The notes: a model not told the origin generated them from the sequence alone. A stretch of DNA of 11,010 nt from Alphaproteobacteria bacterium (GCA_022822575.1 JAJEBJ010000306.1:1-11010); one strand, 5' to 3'; counted from the first letter of the stretch, positions 1-7,270 are shown. Translations and numbers: made by a program.

Positions 1-56
1 GCCAGGCTGGCGGCCTGCCGATTCCTGATGCGCCGGGTTGCGCGGGAGTTAAGCGC

Positions 57-99
57 ATGATTCATAAACATAACTAAAAACAATGACTTATGATTCATA
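57..99. repeat. 10-bp direct repeat ATGATTCATA, two copies
   Basis: ATGATTCATA occurs at 57-66 and again, identically, at 90-99, a 33-bp period. The 23 bases between the copies are conspicuously AT-rich compared with the rest of the window. Each copy contains ATGATTCAT, a palindrome around a single central base, so the pair could be two operator half-sites about three helical turns apart. It could equally be a duplication scar, because it sits exactly where the following gene has lost its usual N-terminal domain. The second copy lies inside the first codons of that gene. The repeat is read directly; its role is unknown. Confidence 0.5.
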
Positions 100-1369
100 C
101 TCTGAGACCGGATTCAGGACATTGACGGAGGCGCTCTGGAAACCGTTGCTCAGTGCCGAGGGTGCAGCCGAGCCCGAGGCAGCGCTCGGCGAACTGGCGC
201 TTCTTGAAGACGATGAGGCGGGGGTCCTTCGCGCTACCGTCGCAGGCGTACTGTTATGCACACCAAATCCGGAGCGATGGCTCCCGAATGCCTGCATTAC
301 GGCGACCAGATACCGCGGTGCAGACCGTGCATCCGGTCAGATCGATGCCCAGGAGATTACCGGACCGTTGAACGAACAGATCGCCGGAGCGAGTGCCTTT
401 GCTGCCAGAAACATGCAGGTCGCGGCATCGAAGGATCCGGCTCGTTCAGATTTGCCCCAATACAGCGAAAAGGCTTTGTTCGAAGCTCTGGTCAACGCCG
501 TTGCTCATCGCGACTACTCCATGAGGGGAAGCAGGATTCGTCTGTCCATGTTCGATGATCGCGTGGAGATTCAGTCGCCTGGTGCCTTGCCGAACAACCT
601 GACGGTCGAGAGCATGGCCTCGCGGCAGTCCACCCGCAACGAGGCCTTGACCTCCGTCCTGGCGCGAATGCCTGTCGGAGGGACCCGTGGCGGCGATGAG
701 AGACTCTACTTTATGGAGCGCCGCGGCGACGGTGTCCCGATCATCCGACGCGAGACATGGGATCTGTGTGGGAGGTATCCCGAGTACACGGTCGTCGACG
801 ATTCAGAGGTCCTCCTCGTCATTCCCGCGGCGTCGCATGATCGGAGTCCCGCTCGTGCCATCATTTCGGTGCGGTCCAATGACAGGCCCCTGTCCGGTGC
901 CGAAGCGCTTCTCCTGTTTCCGAACAAGACGTGGAAGCAGGCCACCACGGACGCGCAAGGTGAAGCAGGGATCGATCTGCATACGACCCGTCTGCCCATG
1001 ACCGTGTTCGCGTCCGCACCGGGACATGCCGCATATCTGGAGCGGGAATGGATACCAAGCGAACGAGCGCTCGCGATCAATCTGGACGCCCTGCCCGCAG
1101 GCGGAAGCGTCATTTTCCCGGAGGCAACCGGCCAAGTGCCAGGGTTGAAGGGCAGACTCAATCCCATACGCGACGCCCATGATCGGACCTATCTTTACGC
1201 GTCGAACCTCGCGATTGACGGGGGGAAACAACAGCCGGTTCACTTCATTCCCGGCGAGACTCTGCATTTGACCGATGCTGAAGGGACGGAGCTGCGTGTG
1301 CGGATTATCGATGTTGTCGGCCGTTCAGTTCTCGTCGAATACTCCGAAGTCCGTCGAGGAAGCCAATGA
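83..1369 (+). CDS. ATP-binding protein of the RecG-C-terminal/AlbA_2 type, N-terminally truncated
   Basis: The 428-residue protein carries a GHKL-type ATPase domain like that of Schlafen/AlbA_2-associated predicted transcriptional regulators. Visible motifs are the N-box ALFEALVNAVAHRDYS (residues 131-146, with E134, N138 and H142-R143-D144), an STRNEAL segment (183-189) and a glycine box ERRGDGVP (212-219). Residues about 255-335 look like a small beta-sandwich. Residues 350-422 form a compact C-terminal module with the motifs GLKGRLNP and LAIDGGKQQPVHF. Full-length relatives begin with a DNA-binding AlbA_2 domain of roughly 150-200 residues. Here the first residues already correspond to the linker after that domain. 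The upstream frame is closed by stops at 26, 50, 65 and 71, and no Shine-Dalgarno is visible before the ATG. It may be a remnant or may work as a stand-alone ATPase module. It converges with the aldolase gene and is probably unrelated to the catabolic genes. The family call is firm; function and integrity are not. Confidence 0.75.
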   Translation: MTYDSYSETGFRTLTEALWKPLLSAEGAAEPEAALGELALLEDDEAGVLRATVAGVLLCTPNPERWLPNACITATRYRGADRASGQIDAQEITGPLNEQIAGASAFAARNMQVAASKDPARSDLPQYSEKALFEALVNAVAHRDYSMRGSRIRLSMFDDRVEIQSPGALPNNLTVESMASRQSTRNEALTSVLARMPVGGTRGGDERLYFMERRGDGVPIIRRETWDLCGRYPEYTVVDDSEVLLVIPAASHDRSPARAIISVRSNDRPLSGAEALLLFPNKTWKQATTDAQGEAGIDLHTTRLPMTVFASAPGHAAYLEREWIPSERALAINLDALPAGGSVIFPEATGQVPGLKGRLNPIRDAHDRTYLYASNLAIDGGKQQPVHFIPGETLHLTDAEGTELRVRIIDVVGRSVLVEYSEVRRGSQ

Positions 1370-1419
1370 AACCCTTGCCCTTCTTCAATGATGCACCCAT
1401 CTGAATACAGCAAAGGCGA

Positions 1420-2307
1420 TCAGGTCATGGAGGCCTGGTAGATGCTGGCGATCGAGGAGTCGAGCATGGCATCGAATTCGCCGGCGCTCTGGGAGGCGTT
1501 GAGACCTTCGGTGAGGGCGCGGGAGAAGCTCGCGACCACACCGGCGTTCAGCGCCAGGCGCCGGTTGGCTTCCTCGCGGGTGTAACCGCCCGAGAGCGCC
1601 ACCACCTTCAGGACTCCCGGATGATCGACGAGAACGTTGTAGAAACCGGGTTCCTCGGGAAGCGTGAGCTTGAACATCACCTTGCCGCTGCCGCCGAGAC
1701 GATCGAGGCCGGCGAGGAGAGCGTCCTTCAGGAGGGTCTCGGCAGCCGCCTTCTGCGGGCTGTCGATGGCGACCTCCGGTTCGATGATCGGCACGAGTCC
1801 GCCGGCCAGGATCTCTTCGGCAATTCTGAACTGCTGCGAGACTACCGAGGCCACGCCTTCATCATCGGCAAGCCTGATGACGGAGCGCATCTTGGTGCCG
1901 AAGACCCCGTTGGCCCGGGCCCGGGCGAGGAGCGGGCCGAGGCCGGGAATCGGTTTCATGAGCTGAACGCCGCGGACTTCGGCTTCGAGACCCTTGTCGA
2001 CCTTGAGGAAGGGCACGACTTCCTTGACCTCCCAGAGATAGCGGGCCGAGGGCCGCCCTTCGATCATCCGGTCCATGGTGTTCTCGAAGAGTATGGCGCC
2101 GAGGATGCGGGAGCCGTCGAAGGAGGGACTGGTGGTGATTCTCTCGCGCATGGCGTGGATGATCGAGAACATGTCCTCGTCGCTCTCCCAGGCATCCTCC
2201 CCGATGCCGTAGAGCCGCAGGGCCTTGGGCGTGCTGCCGCCACTCTGGTCGAGTGCCGCCAGAAAACCCGGCGCATGTTCCATTCGTGCGAACTGTTCCG
2301 TCGTCAT
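1420..2307 (-). CDS. fda: Class I fructose-bisphosphate aldolase
   Basis: This cytosolic Schiff-base aldolase reversibly splits fructose 1,6-bisphosphate into dihydroxyacetone phosphate and glyceraldehyde 3-phosphate. The 295-residue length matches the short bacterial class I type (about 296). Family blocks are intact: AALDQSGGSTPKAL (residues 17-30, with D20), PFLKVDKG (99-106), KPIPGLGPLL (118-127), IIEPEV (174-179), MFKLTLP (211-217) with the likely Schiff-base K213, and ALSGGYTREEAN (237-248). I chose the ATG at 2307, giving MTTEQFARM. The frame stays open to a TTG at 2346 with ATGs at 2340 and 2337, but those add residues the family lacks and have no better ribosome-binding site. It is last in a minus-strand string, about 80 nt below a glucarate-dehydratase-like gene, so it may be co-transcribed or have its own promoter. 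Every catalytic block is conserved, so sugar-phosphate aldol chemistry is expected. Whether it serves glycolysis or this local pathway is open. Confidence 0.93.
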   Translation of the reverse strand: MTTEQFARMEHAPGFLAALDQSGGSTPKALRLYGIGEDAWESDEDMFSIIHAMRERITTSPSFDGSRILGAILFENTMDRMIEGRPSARYLWEVKEVVPFLKVDKGLEAEVRGVQLMKPIPGLGPLLARARANGVFGTKMRSVIRLADDEGVASVVSQQFRIAEEILAGGLVPIIEPEVAIDSPQKAAAETLLKDALLAGLDRLGGSGKVMFKLTLPEEPGFYNVLVDHPGVLKVVALSGGYTREEANRRLALNAGVVASFSRALTEGLNASQSAGEFDAMLDSSIASIYQASMT

Positions 2308-2388
2308 CACCGATGTCCGCGATTGGTCCCTTACCATCATTACCAACAGGGGCGACGGACGGAAATGGCAACCCTGTGGATGGGCACT
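2308..2388 (-). promoter_or_regulatory. Intergenic region before the aldolase gene, with imperfect hairpin and a TGGT-N5-ACCA dyad
   Basis: This is the only gap above 50 nt inside the minus-strand string. Two weak structures are visible. First, CCAACAGGG (2343-2351) can pair with CCCTGTGG (2372-2379) across a 20-base loop with one bulged base; no T-run follows on the minus strand, so it is a poor terminator. Second, TGGTCCCTTACCA (2324-2336) is a short inverted repeat 17-29 nt upstream of the chosen aldolase start, a shape compatible with a GntR-type operator. Either could let the aldolase be expressed apart from the genes above it. Both are short enough to occur by chance. Confidence 0.25.
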
Positions 2389-3564
2389 TCAGGCGCGATG
2401 AAAGCGGGTGCGATAGGCCCGGGGACCACTGCCGCTCTTCGGGAAGGAACCTTCCTCGAGGTAGCGCTCATGACAGCGTTGCAGGGCCTTGGCATCGAGC
2501 GTCACACCGAGTCCCGGCCCCTCGGGTACCGGCACGAAGCCATCCTTGGGCACTGGCGTGCCTTCCTGGGTGACATCGTCGGCATACCAGCGGAACAGGG
2601 TCTGACTGGGTTCCCGGACATGCTCCATGGCTGCCGAGACATGCAGGTATGCGGCGCTCGCCACACTGGTTTCACCGCTGTGGAAACGAAAGCCGATGTC
2701 GAATTGCTCGCAGGCGCGGATGAATCCCACCGTACGGGCAATGCCGCCGAGCTCGACGAGGTTGGTGACAAGCGTGTCCGGTGCGCCCAACTCGACAGCC
2801 CGCGGCAGGTCAAGAACGTGGGTCGAGAAGCTGGCCCGGGTGACGGGACGCAGTTGCGCCATTTCCCGGTAGGTCTCGACCGGATCCTCGTAGTAGTGAA
2901 TGACATGCTCGTCGAATCGCCGCATTGCCTCGCGGGCCGTCTGGACGGTCCAGCCACCGTTGGCATCGAGCTTGAGGGGACGGTCGCCGATGGCCTCGCG
3001 TATGAGGCGGACCATTCTCACCTCCTCTTCGAGACTTACCGTGGCCACCTTGCCTTCGAAGTTCGTGGCGCCGTGGTCGTCGATCATGCGCGCGCAGTAG
3101 GCGGCGACCTCTTCGGGAGTCTGCTCGCCCTGTTCTGTGACGCCGGGAAGACGAAAGCCGAAGTACTCGGAGAGTTCGATCCGAGATCTCGAGGCACCGC
3201 CGAGGAGCACATAAAGGGGCACGTTCTCGCCCCGCGCCCGAGCATCCCACATCGCCATCTCGATCCCGCCGAAGGCGCGGGTCTGCCCCTGGACATCTCC
3301 CCAGGGTGAATAGCGAAAGCCGGGCAGGCAGAGGCGTTCGGCGGTTCCCGTCTCGCGGACATCGACGCCGGCGAGAGCCTCGCCCATGGCCTCGACATCG
3401 CGGGCCCGGTCACCGTCGGCGACCTCGCCCAGCCCGGTGACTCCGGCGTCGGTCATCACCTCGACGACGGTCTTGGTGAGTGACCTCACCGACCCGTGGC
3501 TGAAGACATATGGGGCGGTGAAGGGAATGTTGACCGGTGTTGCCCGCACTCCGGTGATTTTCAT
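2389..3564 (-). CDS. Enolase-superfamily (mandelate racemase/muconate lactonizing type) protein, glucarate-dehydratase-like
   Basis: A 391-residue, two-domain enolase-superfamily enzyme: an N-terminal capping domain (about 1-120, GVTGLGEVADGDRARD at 41-56), then a (beta/alpha)7-beta barrel. Family members abstract a proton alpha to a carboxylate using Mg2+; glucarate dehydratases remove water from sugar diacids. Visible active-site candidates are K172 (NFEGK), D200 (KLDANGGW), E226 (YYEDPV), H249 (FSTHV), N268 (LVTNLVELGG) and H295 (FRFHSGETS). Compared from memory with E. coli GlucD, the KxK motif is ExK, the third metal ligand Asn appears as His, and the Asp of the His-Asp dyad is Asn. The substrate may therefore not be glucarate. 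The start is the ATG at 3564 (MKITGVRATP); the frame stays open upstream to 4053, but that part overlaps the oxidoreductase gene and has no family similarity. It lies 14 nt below the oxidoreductase stop, so it is probably in the same operon. Superfamily is secure, substrate unknown. Confidence 0.88.
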   Translation of the reverse strand: MKITGVRATPVNIPFTAPYVFSHGSVRSLTKTVVEVMTDAGVTGLGEVADGDRARDVEAMGEALAGVDVRETGTAERLCLPGFRYSPWGDVQGQTRAFGGIEMAMWDARARGENVPLYVLLGGASRSRIELSEYFGFRLPGVTEQGEQTPEEVAAYCARMIDDHGATNFEGKVATVSLEEEVRMVRLIREAIGDRPLKLDANGGWTVQTAREAMRRFDEHVIHYYEDPVETYREMAQLRPVTRASFSTHVLDLPRAVELGAPDTLVTNLVELGGIARTVGFIRACEQFDIGFRFHSGETSVASAAYLHVSAAMEHVREPSQTLFRWYADDVTQEGTPVPKDGFVPVPEGPGLGVTLDAKALQRCHERYLEEGSFPKSGSGPRAYRTRFHRA

Positions 3565-3578
3565 GGGATCCGCCCGGG

Positions 3579-4601
3579 TCAGCGTGTCGGGTCGTCGGAG
3601 ACCCTGACGAGCTGCTTGCCGAAGTTGCGTCCCTCCATGAGCCCGGCAAAGGCATCGGGCGCCTTCTCCAGGCCATCGACGATGTCCTCGCGGTACCTGA
3701 TCTCTCCCGACCCCACCCAACGCTGCAGGCGCGCCAGTCCCTCCTGGTAGCGGTCCCGCCAGTCGAAGACGAGAAGGCCCTTCAGGGAGGCGCGCTTGAC
3801 GAGAAAGTGGCGCAGGTTGCGTGGGCCGGTGGCCACTTCCGTGTCGTTGTACTGCGCGATCTGGCCGCAGATTGCGACGCGTGCGCCCAGGGCCAGGTTC
3901 TCGATGGCAGCATCGGTGATGGGTCCACCGACATTGTCGAAGTAACAGTCGATGCCATGGGGACAAGCGTCGGCCAGCGCACCGCTCATGTCGTTGGTCG
4001 TGCGATGGTTGATCGCGTGGTCGAAGCCGAGCTCGGTCGAGATGTAGGCGCACTTGTCATCGGACCCGGCGATTCCGACCACCCGGCACCCGCCGATCCT
4101 GGCGATCTGCCCGACCACGGCGCCAACGGCGCCGGAAGCGGCATTGACCACCAGCGTGTCGCCCGGTCTGGGCTGCAGCACCTCGAGGGTGCCGAAATAG
4201 GCCGTCAGTCCCGGCATGCCGAGGACACCGAGCGCGGTCGAGATGGGGGCGGCGCCGGGATCGAGTTTCCGCAGTCCGTCGCCCCTCGTCACGCCATGGG
4301 TCTGCCAGCCGATGTCGGCCGTGACAAGGTCGCCGGCCGCGCATCGATGGTGGCGCGAAGCGACGATCTCGCCCACGACCTCGCCGATCATGACCTCGCC
4401 GATCCTCTGGGGTTCGGCGTAGGAAGGGCCGGGGCGCAACCGGCCGCGCATGTAGGGATCCACCGAAAGATAGATGGAGCGCACCAGCACCTCGCCCGGG
4501 GCGGGTTCCGGCACCGGAGATTCAGTAAGCCTGAAGTGACGGGCTTCGGGAGCGCCCGAAGGGTAGTCCTCGAGGACGAGGGCGCGGTTGATGGACGTCA
4601 T
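3579..4601 (-). CDS. NADP-dependent oxidoreductase, zinc-free MDR family (CurA/leukotriene B4 12-hydroxydehydrogenase-like)
   Basis: This 340-residue medium-chain reductase belongs to the group that reduces carbon-carbon double bonds conjugated to a ketone or aldehyde (curcumin reductase, prostaglandin reductase, alkenal reductase) using NADPH. Signature blocks are YLSVDPYMRGR (44-54), GMPGLTAYFG (128-137), the nucleotide loop AASGAVGAVVGQIA (154-167), GSDDK (179-183, where the lysine is in position to contact the NADP phosphate), YFDNVGG (220-226), ICGQIAQYN (244-252) and GRNFGKQLV (324-332). The zinc-ligand pattern of alcohol dehydrogenases is absent, as expected for this branch. The length is typical. 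The ATG at 4601 is preceded by GAGG about 10 nt upstream. It sits 33 nt after the carnitine-dehydrogenase-like gene and 14 nt before the enolase-superfamily gene, suggesting one transcript. The physiological substrate cannot be read from sequence; an alpha,beta-unsaturated intermediate of the local pathway is a reasonable guess. Confidence 0.9.
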   Translation of the reverse strand: MTSINRALVLEDYPSGAPEARHFRLTESPVPEPAPGEVLVRSIYLSVDPYMRGRLRPGPSYAEPQRIGEVMIGEVVGEIVASRHHRCAAGDLVTADIGWQTHGVTRGDGLRKLDPGAAPISTALGVLGMPGLTAYFGTLEVLQPRPGDTLVVNAASGAVGAVVGQIARIGGCRVVGIAGSDDKCAYISTELGFDHAINHRTTNDMSGALADACPHGIDCYFDNVGGPITDAAIENLALGARVAICGQIAQYNDTEVATGPRNLRHFLVKRASLKGLLVFDWRDRYQEGLARLQRWVGSGEIRYREDIVDGLEKAPDAFAGLMEGRNFGKQLVRVSDDPTR

Positions 4602-4634
4602 GTTCGAGATGCCTCGCGTTTGTCTGACCAGTGA

Positions 4635-5594
4635 TCAGGACGTGGTACCGGTGACCGCACGATAGTGCGTGAGAAAGCCAACGAGGGCCTTGTCGCGCAG
4701 TGTCGCGAGATCCTCCATGGTGCGCTCTCCCTGCAGCCTGGCGCATCCGGCAACCATCGCCTCGGTCAGTTCCGGTGTGATGGGCGGGGAGGGCAGGCGT
4801 GTCCAGGCGTCCGCCACGGCCGGGTCGAAGTGCTCCAGGAAATGCCGCATGCCGCCTTCGCCGCCGGCCATGTGAAAGAGCAGGCAATAGCCCATGATGG
4901 CAAGTCGCGGGCCGAATCCGTGAACGATCGAGGCATCGATCTGCTCTGGCGTGGCCTCGCCGGCGGCAATCATGTGGAGAATCTCGTTCCAGATCGCCTG
5001 CTGCAGCCTGTCGGCGACATGGCCCGGAACCTCGCGATCCAGCTTGAGCGGGTGCTTGTCCGCGGCCTGGTAGAAGGCGCAGGCCCAGTCGACGGTCTCG
5101 GGGGCGGTCTGCCGGCCGCCCACCACTTCGACCAGCGGCATGAGGTAGGGCGGATTGAAGGGATGTCCCAGTACCATGCGCGCGGCGTTACCGGTCCCGG
5201 CCTGGATGTCGCTCATGAGCAGACCGGATGTGGAGGACGCTATGACGACGTCATTCGCCATCGCCGAATCGAGGCGATGATAGAGGTCCTGCTTGATGTC
5301 GAGTCGCTCGGGCGCGCTTTCCTGAACAAAGTCCGCATCCGCCACCGCCTCTTCGAGTTTCGTTGTGAAGCGCGCTTCCGTGGCTGGCGCGGCATCGGCG
5401 CCCATGGCTTTGAGGCTGGGCCATGCCGTCTCGATGGTGCGGTGCAGCGTCCTTTCGGCCACGGGATCGGGATCGTGGACAATGACGTCATACCCGGCCG
5501 CCAGGAAACTCGCGGCCCAGCCGGAGCCGATGAGACCCCCGCCGATGCAGGCGACACGCCTGACATCCGCGGGATCGGGGCGATTGAATCTCAA
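4635..5594 (-). CDS. 3-hydroxyacyl-CoA dehydrogenase-fold protein, carnitine 3-dehydrogenase/lambda-crystallin-like
   Basis: This is a soluble NAD-dependent dehydrogenase of 319 residues. It has an N-terminal Rossmann domain (VACIGGGLIGSGWAASFLAAG at 14-34, with HDPDP at 40-44 ending the second strand). SSTSG follows at 120-124. The catalytic His-Glu pair lies in GHPFNPPYLMPLVEVVGG (143-160; H144 and E156). PGHVADRL (190-197) opens the helical C-terminal domain, which holds GFGPRLAIMG and GGEGGMRHFL (244-253). The last block and the Asp in VADRL recall L-carnitine 3-dehydrogenase. The NPPY...TAPETVD stretch also recalls lambda-crystallin/L-gulonate 3-dehydrogenase, so the substrate is a 3-hydroxy acid but not certain. 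It starts with TTG at 5594, overlapping the acyl-CoA synthetase stop as TTGA, with AAGGGAG about 10 nt upstream, so translation is probably coupled. The usual carnitine-pathway partners, a beta-keto-acid cleavage enzyme and a betainyl-CoA thioesterase, are not in the window. Confidence 0.85.
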   Translation of the reverse strand: MRFNRPDPADVRRVACIGGGLIGSGWAASFLAAGYDVIVHDPDPVAERTLHRTIETAWPSLKAMGADAAPATEARFTTKLEEAVADADFVQESAPERLDIKQDLYHRLDSAMANDVVIASSTSGLLMSDIQAGTGNAARMVLGHPFNPPYLMPLVEVVGGRQTAPETVDWACAFYQAADKHPLKLDREVPGHVADRLQQAIWNEILHMIAAGEATPEQIDASIVHGFGPRLAIMGYCLLFHMAGGEGGMRHFLEHFDPAVADAWTRLPSPPITPELTEAMVAGCARLQGERTMEDLATLRDKALVGFLTHYRAVTGTTS

Positions 5595-7270
5595 GGTGTA
5601 TCGGCTCCCTTGCTGCTGGCGACGGCGAAGGCATCGGCCTTCTCGCGCAGGGCGAATTTCTGGATCTTGCCGGTTGCCGTCTTGGGCAGGGGCCCGAAGA
5701 TCACGGTTCGCGGCACCTTGAAGTGGGCGAGGTTGTCACGGCAGAAGGCGATGATGTCGGCTTCCGTCACGGATTGCGCGGCATCGTCCTTGAGTGTGAC
5801 GAAGGCACACGGCGACTCGCCCCAGGTCTCGTCCTGCTTCGCCACGACCGCCGCTTCCAGCACGCAAGGGTGACGATAGAGGGCGTTCTCCACCTCGATG
5901 GAACTGATGTTCTCTCCGCCCGAGATGATGATGTCCTTGGAACGGTCCTTGACCTCGATGTAGCCGTCGCCATGCATGACACCGAGGTCGCCGCTGTGGA
6001 ACCAGCCGCCGGCAAGGTCACGGGCGGTTTGCTGCGGATTGTCGAGGTACCCCTTCATCACCGTGTTGCCACGCAACATGATCTCGCCGATCGTCTCGCC
6101 GTCGGCGGGCACCGGTCTGCAGGTCTGGGGGTCGGCGACCATGTAGCCGGCCAGCATGGAGTGGCGCAGGCCCTGGCGCGACATGGCGGCCGCCCGGTCC
6201 TCGACCGGCATCGCCATCCAGTCGTCCTGGTAGGGCGAGACGAGAGCCGGTCCATAGGTTTCCGTGAGACCGTAGAGATGGATGACATGGAAGCCGAGCG
6301 CCTCCATGCCGGCGATGACCGCGCTCGGCGGAGCGGCGCCGCCGGTGGCGATGGTGACCTTGGAGGGGAAGGTGCGCCGGTGGTCCGAAGGCGCATTGAG
6401 GATCATGTTGAGGACGATAGGCGCGCCGGACATGTGGGTGACGCCATGCTCGGCGATGAGACGGAAGATCTCCCGGGTGTCGATCCGGCGCAGCAGGACG
6501 TGAGTGCCTGCCCAGGCGGTCACGCCCCAGGCGTGGCACCATCCGTTGCAGTGGAACAGGGGCAGGGTCCACAGGTTGACGGTGCTCCCGGAGAAACCGA
6601 GCGCCATGCCGTTGGCGATGGCGTTCAGGTAGGCGCCGCGGTGGTGGTAGACCACACCCTTGGGGTTGCCCGTGGTGCCTGAGGTGTAGTTCAGCGAGAT
6701 GGCATTCCACTCGTCAGCAGGAAGCAGCGGCTCATCGTCGGCACTGCCCTGGAGCAGGAACTCCTCGTACGTGACATCGCCAAAGGCGGGGTCATTGTCA
6801 GTGTCGGGATCGTCGATGGCGATAACGTGAACCTTGCCGGTGTGGCGGGCGAGAGCCTGGCCGATGACGTCCCGGAACTCGCGGTCCGCGATGAGAACCC
6901 TGGTCCCGGCATGGCCCAGCATGAAGGCGATGGATGGCGCATCGAGGCGGAAGTTGAGGGCGTTGAGGACGGCACCTGCCATGGGCACGGCAAAATGGGC
7001 CTCGAGTATCGCAGGGCCGTTCTGCGCCATGACGGCGACGCTTTCCCCTGGTTCGACGCCGTGACGGCGAAGCGCGCTTGCCAGACGCCGGCACCGCTCG
7101 TGCATGGTGGCGTAGGTGACATGCCGCGAACCGTATATCCAGGCCGTCCGCAGGGGATGTGCGGTTGCGGAACGCACCAGAAAGTCGACCGGGGTCAACG
7201 GTTCGTGGTTGGCCGGATTGGCGTCGAGATCCGTTTCAAACCGGCCCGTGCGGAGAGCGCGATCGACCAA
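5591..7270 (-). CDS. Acyl-CoA synthetase (AMP-forming), medium/long-chain fatty acid:CoA ligase type
   Basis: This 559-residue ANL-superfamily enzyme activates a carboxylic acid with ATP to an acyl-adenylate and transfers it to CoA. All core motifs are present: the phosphate loop YTSGTTGNPKG (195-205), LPLFHCNGW (236-244), ATGGAAPP (308-315), LYGLTETYGP (332-341), GGWFHSGDLG (421-430), the hinge block DRSKDIIISGGENIS (442-456) and KTATGKIQK (530-538) with catalytic K535. NPANHEPLTPVDFL (18-31) and VLNALNFRLD (101-110) match the FadD-like branch that includes dimethylsulfoniopropionate- and medium-chain-acid ligases, so a short or substituted acid is possible. The only reasonable start is a TTG at 7270: no in-frame ATG precedes the family-conserved N-terminus before a stop at 7334-7336, and the Shine-Dalgarno is poor. 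It is first in the minus-strand operon and divergent from the transporter gene. Family certain, acid substrate unknown. Confidence 0.93.
   Translation of the reverse strand: MVDRALRTGRFETDLDANPANHEPLTPVDFLVRSATAHPLRTAWIYGSRHVTYATMHERCRRLASALRRHGVEPGESVAVMAQNGPAILEAHFAVPMAGAVLNALNFRLDAPSIAFMLGHAGTRVLIADREFRDVIGQALARHTGKVHVIAIDDPDTDNDPAFGDVTYEEFLLQGSADDEPLLPADEWNAISLNYTSGTTGNPKGVVYHHRGAYLNAIANGMALGFSGSTVNLWTLPLFHCNGWCHAWGVTAWAGTHVLLRRIDTREIFRLIAEHGVTHMSGAPIVLNMILNAPSDHRRTFPSKVTIATGGAAPPSAVIAGMEALGFHVIHLYGLTETYGPALVSPYQDDWMAMPVEDRAAAMSRQGLRHSMLAGYMVADPQTCRPVPADGETIGEIMLRGNTVMKGYLDNPQQTARDLAGGWFHSGDLGVMHGDGYIEVKDRSKDIIISGGENISSIEVENALYRHPCVLEAAVVAKQDETWGESPCAFVTLKDDAAQSVTEADIIAFCRDNLAHFKVPRTVIFGPLPKTATGKIQKFALREKADAFAVASSKGADTP

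Noticed and set aside
1..60. Open frame reading ARLAACRFLMRRVARELSA to a TGA at 58-60, possibly the C-terminus of an upstream gene
   Set aside because: Only 19 residues are visible and no family is recognisable; another frame is also open here, so it cannot be supported.
1370..1419. Possible bidirectional terminator between the converging ATPase and aldolase genes
   Set aside because: The only pairing found (CCTTGC with GCAAAGG) needs a bulge, has a loop of about 30 bases and is not followed by a T-run.
2308..2346. Longer aldolase start (TTG at 2346 or ATG at 2340/2337)
   Set aside because: It adds 11-13 residues absent from the family, and no better Shine-Dalgarno supports it; MTTEQFARM at 2307 matches the usual N-terminus.
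1621..3309. Plus-strand open frame of 562 codons
   Set aside because: It lies antisense to the aldolase and the enolase-superfamily gene, both of which have strong family motifs. Long antisense frames are expected in GC-rich DNA, and its translation shows no recognisable domain.
3565..4053. N-terminal extension of the enolase-superfamily frame beyond its ATG at 3564
   Set aside because: The extra residues are low-complexity Arg/Pro-rich and overlap the oxidoreductase gene in another frame; the family N-terminus begins at MKITGVRATP.
3807..4634. Plus-strand open frame of 275 codons antisense to the oxidoreductase gene
   Set aside because: No recognisable motifs; the minus-strand protein has a full set of MDR signatures.
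4665..5873. Plus-strand open frame of 402 codons
   Set aside because: Antisense to the dehydrogenase and acyl-CoA synthetase genes, with no domain and no ribosome binding site.
5723..6682. Plus-strand open frame of 319 codons
   Set aside because: Antisense to the acyl-CoA synthetase, whose adenylation motifs are complete; the translation is the Gly/Asp/Val-rich type expected from reverse-strand GC-rich codons.
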